From Micavibrio aeruginosavorus ARL-13 (GTDB lineage Bacteria > Pseudomonadota > Alphaproteobacteria > Micavibrionales > Micavibrionaceae): 64,000 nucleotides of DNA. Position 1 is the stretch's first letter. Every line of letters starts with the position of its first letter. The stretch lies in assembly GCF_000226315.1 (NCBI RefSeq), contig NC_016026.1:434001-498000 (forward strand), read 5' to 3'. Below are positions 9,291 through 18,644 of the stretch, piece by piece. A program made the translations under genes and the position numbers. Under the pieces are notes generated by a model that did not search any database, was not told the origin of the DNA, and was given only the letters and a program-made list of their open reading frames with translations.

Positions 9291-9320
9291 CGGCCTTTGT
9301 TTTTTGCGACGGATTTTCTT

Positions 9321-11300
9321 ATGACGCATCTTTTGTCCCGCTTATTGATCCCGGCTGTGTTCGGCGTGGTTGTTGCGCTGGCGATGTTTTTTCGCGGGAT
9401 TGAACAGGCCTTGTTTGCGCCAGTTCTGGGCGGGGCGTGGGTGTGCGCGGCCATGGCATTTTGGCCGGCGCGGCGGATGGTTGGCTGGGATGCGCCGTGG
9501 GCGCCGCTAACGGTGGCCCTTGTGTTGTTCTTTGGCTGGATCGGGCTGGCCGTGTTCCGGGCCGATGTGGCGTTTGTCAGCGGGGCCTTCACGGCCATGC
9601 TGTTGCTGGTTCCGGCCCTGTTTTTCACATTGACGCTGTATCGCGATCACGGGCCCGACATTTTACCGGCGATGACCCGTGTCCTGACCGGGCTGGGTGC
9701 GGCATTGTCCGTGTGGACGATTTTTCAGGCGGCGGTTCTGCCGGATCTGGCGGGCGGTCGCATTCACCATCCCTTCCTCAACGCCAATGATCTGGGTGCG
9801 TTTATCGCGATGAGTGTACCGTTCGCGTTGGCCATGCTGTTACGCGGGTCTGGTCGCGTGATGGTGGCGGGCGGCGTGATGGTGGCGTTGGCGCTGGTGG
9901 CGATTGCCATGACGGAAAGCCGGGGTGGGTTTCTGGCTGCGGGGGCGGTGATCGTGGTAATGGCGCTGTGGTGTGCGCCACAAACACGCCGCCGCATCGG
10001 GCCCTTTGTTCTGACCCTGGTGGCGGCATGGGCGATGTGGTTTGCGTTGTGTGCTTATTTGAATGATGTCGATACAATCGCAACACGCTTTGGCGGCATT
10101 ATGGGGGATTCCAAGGCCAGTATTGATGAACGCTATCTGATCTGGACCACAGCGTTGTCGATGGCGGCGCATCACCCATGGACGGGAATGGGGGGCCTGG
10201 CTTCGTTCTATTTATCCTATGCCGGCATGCGACCGTTCGGGGATACCAGCGACGGATATTTCGTGCATCTGGATCCCTTGCAATTCGCCGTTGAAACCGG
10301 GATTCCGGCTTTGATCTTTTTCTATCTGCTGCTGGACGTGATTGCGGTGCGCACGGTGATGGCGGCATCGGCCACGCAGGATATGGGCCAACGTCTGGCG
10401 GTGCTGGCTCCGGCGGCATCCTTGCTTGTTCTGGTTTTGAATGCGCATCTCAGTTTCCAGCTTTATATGCCCGTCTTCTTGATCCCCGCCGGTGTTATTC
10501 TGGCCGTATGGTATGCGGCGACGGAACAATGTCTGGGACGGAACCGCTTTGCCCTGTCATTCAAGGCTCCGTTTGTCCGGCATGCCGTTTTCGCTGGCGT
10601 GATGGTCGGGCTGGTCTTGACGGCGGCGTGGTGTGTGCGGGCTGGGGTGGGTATTTATTACACGGATCGTGGGCATGCGATGCTGGGACGCGATGATTTT
10701 CAGGCGGCGGAGCACGTCCTTGCCATCGCGCACAGGTGGGCGCCTGAATCTTATGGCCGCGTATATTATATTGATGCGGTGGCGGCCCGGTTGCGTTTGA
10801 ACAAAAATGTGCTGGACGGTCAGGACCCCCGTGTTGTGTATGATCGTGCGCTGGCCGGATATGACCGCGCGATCGCCCTCAATACCTATAACGCCTATTA
10901 CCGCAATGAAAAGGCCTTGCTGATCTATACGGTTGCCGGTGTGATGGAGCCCAACGGCGCGGCAATGGCGGAACAGATTTTGCGAGAGGCCTTGGCGCTG
11001 GATCCGCTGAATTTTGAAGTACGTGTTGGCCTGGCGCAGATCTATGCGGCATCCGGGCGCGTGGACCAGTCCGTGGCGGTGCTGGAGGATGTTATGCGCT
11101 GGCGCGTGGCAGAGCTTTATGCGTCCCCGCAATATCTGGGCATGTTGGCGCAAATGCATCAACGGGCGGGGAATGCGGACCGTGCCGCATTTTATGCCGA
11201 TAAGATCGCCGCGCGGACAGAGCAACGGAATATACAAGTGCGGAGCCGCACAGGTGTGGACCAGTGGCTCAAACAATTACGGGACCGATTGGCCCCGTAA
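9321..11300 (+). CDS. O-antigen ligase/polymerase-like membrane protein with TPR tail
   Basis: A 659-residue protein. The first two thirds are about 10-12 hydrophobic helices, with the large periplasmic loop typical of Wzy/WaaL proteins near HHPWTGMGGLASFYLSY (conserved H-P-x-x-G-x-G). The soluble C-terminal third (about 440-659) has TPR-like helices, for example EQILREALALDPLNFEVRVG. Such proteins join or polymerise undecaprenyl-linked glycans at the outer face of the inner membrane. The open frame extends upstream to 9021 inside gapR and across a terminator; the ATG at 9321 is taken because the first membrane segment begins right after it. It stands alone, far from the main polysaccharide locus at 29-37 kb. 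Confidence 0.8.
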   Translation: MTHLLSRLLIPAVFGVVVALAMFFRGIEQALFAPVLGGAWVCAAMAFWPARRMVGWDAPWAPLTVALVLFFGWIGLAVFRADVAFVSGAFTAMLLLVPALFFTLTLYRDHGPDILPAMTRVLTGLGAALSVWTIFQAAVLPDLAGGRIHHPFLNANDLGAFIAMSVPFALAMLLRGSGRVMVAGGVMVALALVAIAMTESRGGFLAAGAVIVVMALWCAPQTRRRIGPFVLTLVAAWAMWFALCAYLNDVDTIATRFGGIMGDSKASIDERYLIWTTALSMAAHHPWTGMGGLASFYLSYAGMRPFGDTSDGYFVHLDPLQFAVETGIPALIFFYLLLDVIAVRTVMAASATQDMGQRLAVLAPAASLLVLVLNAHLSFQLYMPVFLIPAGVILAVWYAATEQCLGRNRFALSFKAPFVRHAVFAGVMVGLVLTAAWCVRAGVGIYYTDRGHAMLGRDDFQAAEHVLAIAHRWAPESYGRVYYIDAVAARLRLNKNVLDGQDPRVVYDRALAGYDRAIALNTYNAYYRNEKALLIYTVAGVMEPNGAAMAEQILREALALDPLNFEVRVGLAQIYAASGRVDQSVAVLEDVMRWRVAELYASPQYLGMLAQMHQRAGNADRAAFYADKIAARTEQRNIQVRSRTGVDQWLKQLRDRLAP

Positions 11301-11310
11301 TAAAAGCGCA

Positions 11311-11643
11311 TTAGTTGATGGTGGGATGTTGCGGTACGGTGGGGCGCTTCATCGTGGCTTCGTCGCGGAAGCGCACTTCAACTTCGGCTAGGCGCGCCAG
11401 CGTGTTTAACATGCGCACAGCCTTCGGCGTATCATTATAGGCTTCGCCAAACGCGGCCAGTTCCTTCATAACGGCTTGATCATCGTCGGACATAAAGCGG
11501 GAGCGCATCAGGGCGCTGGCGACCAGCAGAAACATTTGGTCCGGATTGTAACGGGATTTGCCGGCGTCGGCACGCGCCAGCATGCGGTCGCCAATATGGG
11601 ACCCGGTGGAGTTTTCATTGAAAGTTCTTTTCAATCCCGACAT
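11311..11643 (-). CDS. Hypothetical protein, 110 aa
   Basis: A small soluble protein without signal peptide or membrane segment. It has an N-terminal Gly/Ser/Thr-rich stretch, then predicted helices (NPDQMFLLVASALMRSRFM and MKELAAFGEAYNDTPKAVRM). AGGAT lies 7 bases before the ATG, supporting the start. It ends 10 bases from the end of the converging ligase-like gene. I do not recognise the family. Confidence 0.7.
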   Translation of the reverse strand: MSGLKRTFNENSTGSHIGDRMLARADAGKSRYNPDQMFLLVASALMRSRFMSDDDQAVMKELAAFGEAYNDTPKAVRMLNTLARLAEVEVRFRDEATMKRPTVPQHPTIN

Positions 11644-11848
11644 ATCTACATCCTGTTCTTTAACGCTACTGTTAATTTATTAACATTTTTTTAAACCTTA
11701 CCTAAAAAGCGGCTCTGGCGCAAGGAAAAATCAGGGTTATGGGAAGTTTGCGGTTTGCGCGGCGGCCGAAGCAGGTGTGAATTTACCGATTGTTTATATT
11801 TTCCCTATATCGTGGCAGCGAACAGGAAGACCATAAAAAGAGGATTTG

Positions 11849-12487
11849 ATGAAACCCGTTTCGCTCAACCATACGATGATCCAGATGTCGCAACGTCTCG
11901 ACGCGTATCTGGATGCACGCGATGCGGAAATTCGTCAGGAAGAATCCGGCCAGGACGAAGAGCGCGCCTTGCGTGCCGTTGACAGCCTTCTGGCCCATCT
12001 GCACAAACAGGCGTTGGACGCCGAAATTCACTTCAAGCGGCTGGAAAAACAGCGCGGAGCAAAAGACCCGATGGCGCAGATTGCCGCCGATATGATGGAC
12101 AGCGCGAAAAGCGCCTATCTGACTCGTCTGTTGGAAGCCCGCGAAGACGACGCCGTTCAGGCCGCTGTGAAGGCCATGTTGGTTCGTCTGGATGAAGAGC
12201 GCGAGGCCGAGTTGGCCGCAACCAAACAGAAATTCTGGGATCGCTTGAATGCGTTCCACTTGCGTATGCGCAGGCAGATGGAAGCGGAGCAGAACACACA
12301 TGACCCGTTCATGGCCTTTATGGCGATGATGATGTTGAACGGTGTGACCGCGAATGCGCAGGCTTATAATCCTTTTGACGCCATTCAAAAACAAAGACGG
12401 CGCCAAAGAAGCTTTGCCGCCGCCTTTGCTGAAGCATCCTTCGGGCCGCAGCCCGGTGGCTCTATGTCGGTGTTTGCCGGTTCTTAA
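11849..12487 (+). CDS. Hypothetical helical protein, 212 aa
   Basis: A charged, almost entirely helical protein with no signal or membrane segment, rich in Glu, Arg, Gln and Ala, with heptad-like patterns (residues about 35-150) suggesting coiled coils. The middle ([20 protein letters not shown]) is Met-rich. ATG at 11849 follows AGAGGA with good spacing; the TTG one codon earlier is less likely. Its 3' end overlaps the converging acsA gene by 26 bases. Function unknown. Confidence 0.72.
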   Translation: MKPVSLNHTMIQMSQRLDAYLDARDAEIRQEESGQDEERALRAVDSLLAHLHKQALDAEIHFKRLEKQRGAKDPMAQIAADMMDSAKSAYLTRLLEAREDDAVQAAVKAMLVRLDEEREAELAATKQKFWDRLNAFHLRMRRQMEAEQNTHDPFMAFMAMMMLNGVTANAQAYNPFDAIQKQRRRQRSFAAAFAEASFGPQPGGSMSVFAGS

Positions 12488-14438
12488 GCAACTCATCCAC
12501 CACGGCCGGATCGGCCAGCGTGGATGTATCGCCCAGGCTATCAATCTCACCAGCGGCGACCTTGCGCAGAATGCGGCGCATGATTTTTCCTGACCGTGTT
12601 TTGGGCAGTCCGCTGACCCATTGGATCACATCCGGCGTGGCGATGGGGCCGATGATCTTGCGGACCACCTGCACGATTTCCTTTTTCATCTCTTCGCTCG
12701 GTTCACGCCCGGTATTCAGGATGACATAGGCATAAATGCCCTGACCCTTTAAATCGTGCGGGAAGCCAACAACGGCGGATTCGGCAACACAATCATGTTC
12801 GTTAATGGCGGATTCGATCTCGGCCGTGCCGAAACGGTGGCCGGATACGTTGATCACGTCATCCACACGCCCGGTGATCCAGTAATACCCATCATCGTCA
12901 CGGCGGCATCCGTCACCGGTGAAATATTTGCCTTTGAACGTGCTGAAATAGGTTTGTTCAAAACGCGCATGGTCACGGAATACGGTCCGCATCATGCCGG
13001 GCCAGGCATCGGCGATGCACAAATTGCCTTCGCATGGGCCATTCATAATATGGCCCTCGCCATCGACAATTTCCGGGGCAACGCCAAAGAACGGTTTGGT
13101 GGCCGATCCCGGTTTGGTTGCAACAGCACCGGGCAGGGGCGTGATCATGTGGCCACCGGTTTCGGTTTGCCACCATGTATCAACAATCGGGCAACGCCCT
13201 TCGCCAACGACGGCGTTATACCACATCCAGGCTTCGTGGTTGATCGGTTCACCCACGCTGCCCAAAATGCGCAATGTGGAACGGCTGGTTTTCTTGACCC
13301 ATTCGTCCCCTTCGCGCAACAACGCGCGAATGGCGGTGGGGGCGGTGTAGAAAATATTGACCTTGTGCTTGTCCACCACCTGCCAGAAGCGGGAAAAGTC
13401 CGGGTAATTCGGGACGCCTTCGAAAATCAACGACGTGGCCCCGTTGGCCAGCGGACCATAAACGATATAGGAATGCCCGGTGACCCAGCCCACATCGGCC
13501 GTGCACCAGTACACTTCGCCCGGTTGGTAATCAAACACCCATTCGTGGGTCAGGCTGGTATACACCATATACCCACCCGTGGTGTGCAACACGCCCTTCG
13601 GCTTGCCGGTCGATCCCGATGTGTAAAGAATGAACAGGGGATCTTCGGCATTCATTTCTTCGCACGGGCAGTCGGTGCTTTGCGTATCGACAATGTCGTG
13701 CCACCACACATCGCGTTTTGCATTCCATGCGACATCACCACCGGTGCGTTTCAAGACAATCACGGTGGACACGTCGGGGCAGGATTTCAGCGCTTCGTCC
13801 GTATTTTTCTTCAACGGCACTTTCTTGCCACCGCGCAGACCTTCATCCGCAGTGATCACGATATTGGAATCGCAATCCAGAATGCGGTCTTTCAATGAAT
13901 CCGGTGAAAACCCACCAAATACAACCGAATGAACCGCCCCGATGCGGGCGCAGGCCAGCATGGCGTATGTCGCCTCTGGCACCATCGGCATATAAATGGT
14001 GACGCGGTCGCCTTTCTTCACGCCGCGCGCTTTCAACGCGTTGGCCAGTTTGGACACTTCGTCCTTTAACTGGGCATAGGTGATGTGCTTGCTCTCATTC
14101 GGGTTATCTCCCTCCCAGATCAGTGCGGTCTGGTTCGCGCGGGCGGGCAAGTGGCGGTCGATACAATTATACGCCGCGTTCAATACGCCGTCTTCATACC
14201 ATTTGATCGACACGGGGGCGTTGAAACTGGTGTTCTTGATTTTGGTAGGTTTTTTAAACCACGTGATCCGGTCCGCCATGTCACCCCAGAACCCATCTGG
14301 GTCGCTGATGGATCGTTGATACAAAGCGTCATATTGGGCGGCGGTGATATGCGCCTTGGATGTGATGGCGGCGCTGGGCTGGAACAGTTCCTTGGTCATT
14401 GCGACTCCGGCTGGGTTTTTCGTGGCGGTTGATGACAT
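12462..14438 (-). CDS. acsA: Acetyl-CoA synthetase
   Basis: A 658-residue AMP-forming acetate:CoA ligase, matching the usual family length of about 650. The ATP/AMP-binding motif [11 protein letters not shown] lies near residue 270, the [12 protein letters not shown] segment follows, and the acetylatable lysine in [10 protein letters not shown] is K618. The enzyme converts acetate, ATP and CoA to acetyl-CoA through acetyl-adenylate; in many bacteria acetylation of the equivalent lysine switches it off. Two starts are possible: residue 1 here, or the ATG 13 codons later (14399), which has CGGAG five bases upstream and would remove a leader that homologues often lack. It overlaps the end of the converging 11849 gene. 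Confidence 0.95.
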   Translation of the reverse strand: MSSTATKNPAGVAMTKELFQPSAAITSKAHITAAQYDALYQRSISDPDGFWGDMADRITWFKKPTKIKNTSFNAPVSIKWYEDGVLNAAYNCIDRHLPARANQTALIWEGDNPNESKHITYAQLKDEVSKLANALKARGVKKGDRVTIYMPMVPEATYAMLACARIGAVHSVVFGGFSPDSLKDRILDCDSNIVITADEGLRGGKKVPLKKNTDEALKSCPDVSTVIVLKRTGGDVAWNAKRDVWWHDIVDTQSTDCPCEEMNAEDPLFILYTSGSTGKPKGVLHTTGGYMVYTSLTHEWVFDYQPGEVYWCTADVGWVTGHSYIVYGPLANGATSLIFEGVPNYPDFSRFWQVVDKHKVNIFYTAPTAIRALLREGDEWVKKTSRSTLRILGSVGEPINHEAWMWYNAVVGEGRCPIVDTWWQTETGGHMITPLPGAVATKPGSATKPFFGVAPEIVDGEGHIMNGPCEGNLCIADAWPGMMRTVFRDHARFEQTYFSTFKGKYFTGDGCRRDDDGYYWITGRVDDVINVSGHRFGTAEIESAINEHDCVAESAVVGFPHDLKGQGIYAYVILNTGREPSEEMKKEIVQVVRKIIGPIATPDVIQWVSGLPKTRSGKIMRRILRKVAAGEIDSLGDTSTLADPAVVDELLKNRQTPT

Positions 14439-14625
14439 GGCGAAATAGCCCCTGAAAACGTCTGAAAATGTCTTGGATTCTTAATTCTATGCCAAAATTT
14501 GTAACACAGCCCTAAAGCGCGGGGGAGGTTGGGATTTTGTGCGGTGCAAAATATCGGGGCTTTCCGCCATTTTTCAGGGGGTGGCCGGATGTGAAATTAT
14601 TTTGCATAGGATGCTGGGGGCGGCG

Positions 14626-15510
14626 TTATAAAACCGGATCGGTCTCAATCGGCTGGGCTTTCTGCGCCTTGCGCAGGGCGATGATGCCGACGCCGGACAA
14701 AGTGAGGGCGCCGCCAATCACCAACGATTGATCGATATGTTCGCCCAGCATCATGGCCGACAGGATAATCGCCACCACCGGCATTAGCAGGATAAAGCAC
14801 GTGACCTTGGCCACCTCGTTGCGGGAGAGGAGGGCTTGCCACAGGATATGCGACAGGCTGACCAGCACGACCTGATACCCAATCGCACCGCCCAATTGCG
14901 TCCAGTCGGTTTCGGCGACCTGCGCCCACCCGGTCGGGGCGATGATCAGTGAGGCGATCAGAACAAACGGCACGGCAAAGCCGTTGGTCAGGGCGATAAA
15001 GGTGGCGGGATGCACGCTTTTCAACTGGCGCATACGAATATAGCTGAACGCCAGCGCGATGGTGCAGGCCATGGTGATGGCGAAACCCAGCGGGTGTCCG
15101 GCGACATCCGGCCCCTTGAGTGTGACCAGCAGGCCCGCAAAACCCAAGGCAATCCCGCCCCATGTGCGCCAACCAATTTTTTCCGCCAGCAACCACCACC
15201 CCAGCAACGTCGCAAACAGGATTTGCGATTGCAACAGGATGGCCATGGTCGAGGCATCCATCATCTTCATGGCGACGAACAGGAAACCCTGGTGCAGGAC
15301 GCACATATAGAAAGAGATTTCAGCGATCTTTTTCGCCACATCCCATCCCGGCCATTTGATAAAGGGCAGGAAGACCAAGGTGGTCAGGGCAAAGCGCAGC
15401 GTGATGAAGGTCAGCGGTTCGGCCTGGTTCACGCCGATTTTAATGGCAACGATGTTCCCGCCCCAAATGACGATGACCAGCAGGCTGAGAAGAACATCAC
15501 GCAACGACAT
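14626..15510 (-). CDS. EamA/DMT family permease
   Basis: A 294-residue integral membrane protein with about ten hydrophobic helices arranged as two EamA repeats, typical of the 10-TMS drug/metabolite exporter group. The first helix carries VIWGGNIVAIKIG, and the repeat ends in GWWLLAEKIGWRTWGGIALGFAGLL and LGEHIDQSLVIGGALTLSGVGI are the classic second-helix-pair signatures. Members export amino acids and other metabolites; the substrate is not predictable. It reads toward acsA with 187 bases between. Confidence 0.88.
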   Translation of the reverse strand: MSLRDVLLSLLVIVIWGGNIVAIKIGVNQAEPLTFITLRFALTTLVFLPFIKWPGWDVAKKIAEISFYMCVLHQGFLFVAMKMMDASTMAILLQSQILFATLLGWWLLAEKIGWRTWGGIALGFAGLLVTLKGPDVAGHPLGFAITMACTIALAFSYIRMRQLKSVHPATFIALTNGFAVPFVLIASLIIAPTGWAQVAETDWTQLGGAIGYQVVLVSLSHILWQALLSRNEVAKVTCFILLMPVVAIILSAMMLGEHIDQSLVIGGALTLSGVGIIALRKAQKAQPIETDPVL

Positions 15511-15536
15511 AATACGCAGAACCTTGTTTCAGGGTG

Positions 15537-15947
15537 TTATTTCAATCCGCCCATTTTGCAAATGATTTTCCATTCGGCGGCGGTGACGGGGGATACGGAC
15601 AGGCGGGATTGTTTGACCAATGCCATATCCTGTAACGCCGGGGTGTTTTTAATGTCGGCCAAAGTTACGGGTTTGGGCATGGCGCGGTCGGCCTTTACAT
15701 CGACCATGACGAACTTGCCCTTTTCATCGGTCGGGTCGGGGTAGGATTCGCGGGCGATGGTAACGATGCCGACGATTTCCTTGCCTTCGTTGGAATGATA
15801 AAAAAATGCTTCGTCGCCCTTCTTCATGGCGCGCAAATTATTGGCGGCTTGATAATTGCGCACGCCGTTCCAGCCCTCGATACCTTTTTTCACCTGTTGG
15901 TCCCAGGACCAGACGAAGGGTTCGCTTTTGACCAGCCAGTAAGCCAT
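15537..15947 (-). CDS. EVE domain protein
   Basis: A 136-residue single-domain protein of the EVE/thymocyte-nuclear-protein-1 type. The start MAYWLVKSEPFVWSW, the GVRNYQAANNLRAM motif, the GDEAFFYHS strand and the closing KPVTLADIK...LVKQSRLSVSPV region are all family hallmarks. The fold is related to YTH and ASCH domains that bind modified bases in RNA or DNA; the aromatic residues for a base cage are present. AGGAAC precedes the ATG. Biological role unproven. Confidence 0.9.
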   Translation of the reverse strand: MAYWLVKSEPFVWSWDQQVKKGIEGWNGVRNYQAANNLRAMKKGDEAFFYHSNEGKEIVGIVTIARESYPDPTDEKGKFVMVDVKADRAMPKPVTLADIKNTPALQDMALVKQSRLSVSPVTAAEWKIICKMGGLK

Positions 15948-15969
15948 TGGGGAAGTTCCTGATTGAAAT

Positions 15970-16002
15970 TAAAACGGACGGCCCCCGTCGGGACCGCCCG
16001 TC
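15970..16002 (-). terminator. Intrinsic terminator for the 16047 gene
   Basis: On the minus strand an 11-bp GC-rich stem with two mismatches (15975-16000) is followed by TTTTAATTT. It separates the tandem unknown family from the EVE gene. Confidence 0.7.
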
Positions 16003-16046
16003 TATGATATGGACCGGATCCGGCCCTTGGCAAGGGCCGTGACCTG

Positions 16047-16457
16047 TTAAGGTATTGTCGGCGGGGCGATATTCATGGTCCGGAACCGGTTTTTATAGGC
16101 ATCGGTTCCCGGAATGTCGGCGGCGTCGCGTGTATCAATAATTTGCGGCAGGCCGTTATTGATAAAGGTCACCTGGACCTCGTCCAGCGTGATGGTTCTG
16201 GCCGTGTTCGATTGCATGACGGCGTCAACCGTGTCCGGCGGCAGGAAGCTGTGGACATTGACCACAGCCCCATCCGGCAAGGCGGCACGATGTTTGTCGT
16301 TTTGCGCGGAGGCCGGCAGGTAAAAAATCTGCGCCAGAAAGGTGCGTTGCTTGTCGCCAATCCGGTGGGCCCCGTAATAATTCCCGGGCATGGGGGATTG
16401 GATCGGCTGGACAATGACACTGGACAGATCGTCGGTGATGTCGCTTGAATTGCACAT
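16047..16457 (-). CDS. Unknown family, tandem copy 3 of 3 (no Cys cluster)
   Basis: A 136-residue protein, the shortest member of a three-gene tandem family. It shares with its neighbours a central TFLAQIFYLPASAQNDKHRA segment, then DGAVVNVHSFLPPDTVDAVM, TITLDEVQVTF and a closing block with DTRDA that ends in a Phe-rich tail. It lacks the C-terminal Cys-rich tail of the other two, and the conserved D-x-R-T-A-C is D-T-R-D-A-A, so its cysteine is lost. No signal peptide or membrane helix. AGAGGA lies about 10 bases before the ATG. Last gene of the probable operon, followed by a terminator. Function unknown. Confidence 0.72.
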   Translation of the reverse strand: MCNSSDITDDLSSVIVQPIQSPMPGNYYGAHRIGDKQRTFLAQIFYLPASAQNDKHRAALPDGAVVNVHSFLPPDTVDAVMQSNTARTITLDEVQVTFINNGLPQIIDTRDAADIPGTDAYKNRFRTMNIAPPTIP

Positions 16458-16481
16458 GGCTGTTTCGATCCTCTTGTCTGG

Positions 16482-17039
16482 TTACGGGTTGATCTGGCGA
16501 TGGATCATCGGCTTATACCCCGGTCCGCGGTTGCAGGCGCAATCGGCGCAAGGCGATGCCCCTTTGCCAAACATGGTCTGGGACGCGTGGGCATTAAATG
16601 CCGCCGTTCCATCAATCTGGCATGCCGTGCGGGCATCGAAAGCCTTGGGCAGATTTTGGGAGTGGTGTGCGACGCGGATGGATTGGGTTTTCGGCATTTC
16701 AAACTGCAACTGATCGAACGTGATCGTTCCGGGGTGTTGCATGGCTTGTTCGACCATATCGCGGGGGAGGAGAGAGGAGACGGATACGCGGTCGTTTTCG
16801 TTCAGGACTTTTTTGATTGCGGCGTTTTCGGGTGTGTCCGGGATGTAGAAAACGCTGGCGGTGAAATCGTGGCGGATCAGGCGGACATTCCCGTGTGGGT
16901 CGCGTTCGACGATGTTGCTGGGCGGGTCAATGGGCTGAAGGATAATTCCACGGGCATTAATCAGGGCTTGCTGGCGGGCTTGTTGTTCTGCGGCTTGTTG
17001 CTGTTGCAAGGCCTTGTAGTGATCAGAAATACCTTCCAT
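16482..17039 (-). CDS. Unknown family, tandem copy 2 of 3
   Basis: A 185-residue soluble protein. It starts with a Gln-rich helix (KALQQQQAAEQQARQQA), then an ILQPIDPPSN strand, then the family core: FTASVFYIPDTPENAAIKK, VSVSSLLPRDMVEQAM, GTITFDQLQFEM and DARTACQIDGT. The C-terminus has SPCADCACN, matching SPCDTCTCE in copy 1. The three Cys-x-x-Cys-x-Cys residues could bind metal. It lies 24 bases before copy 3 and 24 after copy 1. I do not recognise the family, and the annotation rests on the paralogy. Confidence 0.75.
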   Translation of the reverse strand: MEGISDHYKALQQQQAAEQQARQQALINARGIILQPIDPPSNIVERDPHGNVRLIRHDFTASVFYIPDTPENAAIKKVLNENDRVSVSSLLPRDMVEQAMQHPGTITFDQLQFEMPKTQSIRVAHHSQNLPKAFDARTACQIDGTAAFNAHASQTMFGKGASPCADCACNRGPGYKPMIHRQINP

Positions 17040-17063
17040 GGTGTGTGCTCCGTTCCTGTGGGG

Positions 17064-17546
17064 TTAAAGTTCGTAGCTGTAATCCGTCTTTGGGGGTTTA
17101 CGGTTACCTTTTTCACATGTGCAGGTGTCGCAGGGGCTGGGCATGTCGCGCCCCATCACGGCCTTGCGTGTGGCTTCCACGTGAAGCACATGTGATTTTG
17201 TTCCGGGTGTCTGGCACGCGGTGCGCAGGTCAACGGCATCGGGATAGCCGAGGGCGTTGAATGTCACGCTCAATTTTTCAAAGGTGATGGTATTGCCGCA
17301 TTCATTGATCCGGGCAACATCGCTATCGGTCATATAGCTGTGAATGTTGAGCAGCGTGTCTTCGCGCAGGGTGCTGCGGAATTTTTTGTTTTGCGGGGTG
17401 TCGGGCAAAAAGAAAACTTTGGCCATGAAGCGGCGGACGTGGTCGTAATTGTCACTGCTGCGCGAACTGCCGAGGGGCGTAACAATCAGCCCCTGAACGT
17501 CGTAGGGGGTGTTGATTTCAACCTTGGCGTCGTCTGTGTTGGCCAT
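17064..17546 (-). CDS. Unknown family, tandem copy 1 of 3
   Basis: A 160-residue protein and first gene of the tandem set. The core shows FMAKVFFLPDTPQNKKFRS, TLLNIHSYMTDSDVARI, NTITFEKLSVTFNALGYPD and DLRTACQTPGT, and the tail SPCDTCTCEKG is Cys-rich. The ATG at 17546 follows GGAG at good spacing; an upstream ATG 11 codons earlier (17579) has no obvious ribosome site. There is no export signal, so the protein is expected in the cytoplasm unless exported by another route. Function unknown. Confidence 0.72.
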   Translation of the reverse strand: MANTDDAKVEINTPYDVQGLIVTPLGSSRSSDNYDHVRRFMAKVFFLPDTPQNKKFRSTLREDTLLNIHSYMTDSDVARINECGNTITFEKLSVTFNALGYPDAVDLRTACQTPGTKSHVLHVEATRKAVMGRDMPSPCDTCTCEKGNRKPPKTDYSYEL

Positions 17547-17637
17547 CGTCGGCTCCAGCGATAGGTTACGATGACGCACACTATGAAAACCACAATGTTT
17601 ATGTCAAGAAATTTAATTACCGCGGTTTTTCAAGGGG

Positions 17638-18627
17638 TTATTTGCCTTCGGCCTTGATCGGGCGTTCCAACAGGGCCGTCATGGCGTCGCGTACGGCCAG
17701 TCCGCCATCCAGACAGGCATGAACGGCGGCGGAAATGGGCATGTCCACGCCCTTATCCTTGGCCATGGTGGCCAGCGCGCGGGCGGTATAAACGCCTTCG
17801 GTCACGGAGTTCCGCGCGCCGAGGATTTCGTCCATCGTTTTGCCTTCGCCCAAAGCCGCGCCGAGGGAGAAGTTGCGCGATTGCATGGAGGAACAGGTCA
17901 GCATCAAATCGCCCATGCCGCACATGCCCATCAACGTCTCACGCTTGCCACCCATGGCCACGGCCAGACGCGCAATTTCGGCCAGACCACGCGTGACCAA
18001 CGCCGCGCGCGCGGAATCGCCCAGACCCAGCCCGTGGATCATGCCACTGGCAATCGCAATCACGTTCTTCACTGATCCTCCAACCTGCGCGCCGACCAGA
18101 TCGTCGCTGGCATAGGGGCGCAATGTGCGGCACGCCAACGCATCACATAATCCTTCGGCGGTTTTTGAATCGCGCGCGGCGATGGTGACGGCGCTGGGCA
18201 ATCCGCGGCCAATTTCGGCGGCGAATGTCGGGCCGGTCAGAATGGCGGGAATGGCGCTTGGGGCTTCTTCCATCAACGCATCGGTCATCAATTTGCCGGT
18301 GGAAATTTCAATGCCCTTGGCGCAAATCACGATGGGTTTGTTGGCAATCGCATCTTTGATCGGGCGCAGGCTGGCGCGCAGATATTGCGCGGGCGTCACC
18401 ATCAAAATAATGTCCGATGCCAGTGTGGCGTGAATGTCATTCGTCGCGCGAATGGATGGGTTCAATTTCACGCCGGGCAGGAAGGGCGTGTTTTCATGTG
18501 CGGTGTTGATGGCGGATACAACTTCATCTTCCATCGCCCAGATGGTGAGCGCGCGACCACTTTCGGCCATGCATTGGGCCAATGCCGTACCCCACGCGCC
18601 GCCGCCGATGACTCCGATTGTTTTCAT
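17638..18627 (-). CDS. gpsA: Glycerol-3-phosphate dehydrogenase [NAD(P)+]
   Basis: A 329-residue cytoplasmic enzyme that reduces dihydroxyacetone phosphate to sn-glycerol-3-phosphate for phospholipid synthesis. The N-terminal nucleotide loop GGGAWGTALA (residues 8-17), the FLPGVKLNP segment, the CAKGIE motif, LTGPTFAAEI and the catalytic-lysine stretch GGSVKNVIAIASG are present, as is the C-terminal GMCGMGDLMLTC. It starts 17 bases after tsaD and follows AAGGA, so the two are probably one operon. Confidence 0.96.
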   Translation of the reverse strand: MKTIGVIGGGAWGTALAQCMAESGRALTIWAMEDEVVSAINTAHENTPFLPGVKLNPSIRATNDIHATLASDIILMVTPAQYLRASLRPIKDAIANKPIVICAKGIEISTGKLMTDALMEEAPSAIPAILTGPTFAAEIGRGLPSAVTIAARDSKTAEGLCDALACRTLRPYASDDLVGAQVGGSVKNVIAIASGMIHGLGLGDSARAALVTRGLAEIARLAVAMGGKRETLMGMCGMGDLMLTCSSMQSRNFSLGAALGEGKTMDEILGARNSVTEGVYTARALATMAKDKGVDMPISAAVHACLDGGLAVRDAMTALLERPIKAEGK

Positions 18628-18644
18628 GCTCGTTATGTCCTTCG

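Noticed and set aside
9021-9320. Upstream 100-codon extension of the ligase-like gene
   Set aside because: It runs in another frame through gapR and a strong terminator and encodes no conserved segment; the ATG at 9321 is the sensible start.
12756-13898. Long plus-strand frame opposite acsA
   Set aside because: It is the antisense shadow of a fully conserved acsA gene with no family motif.
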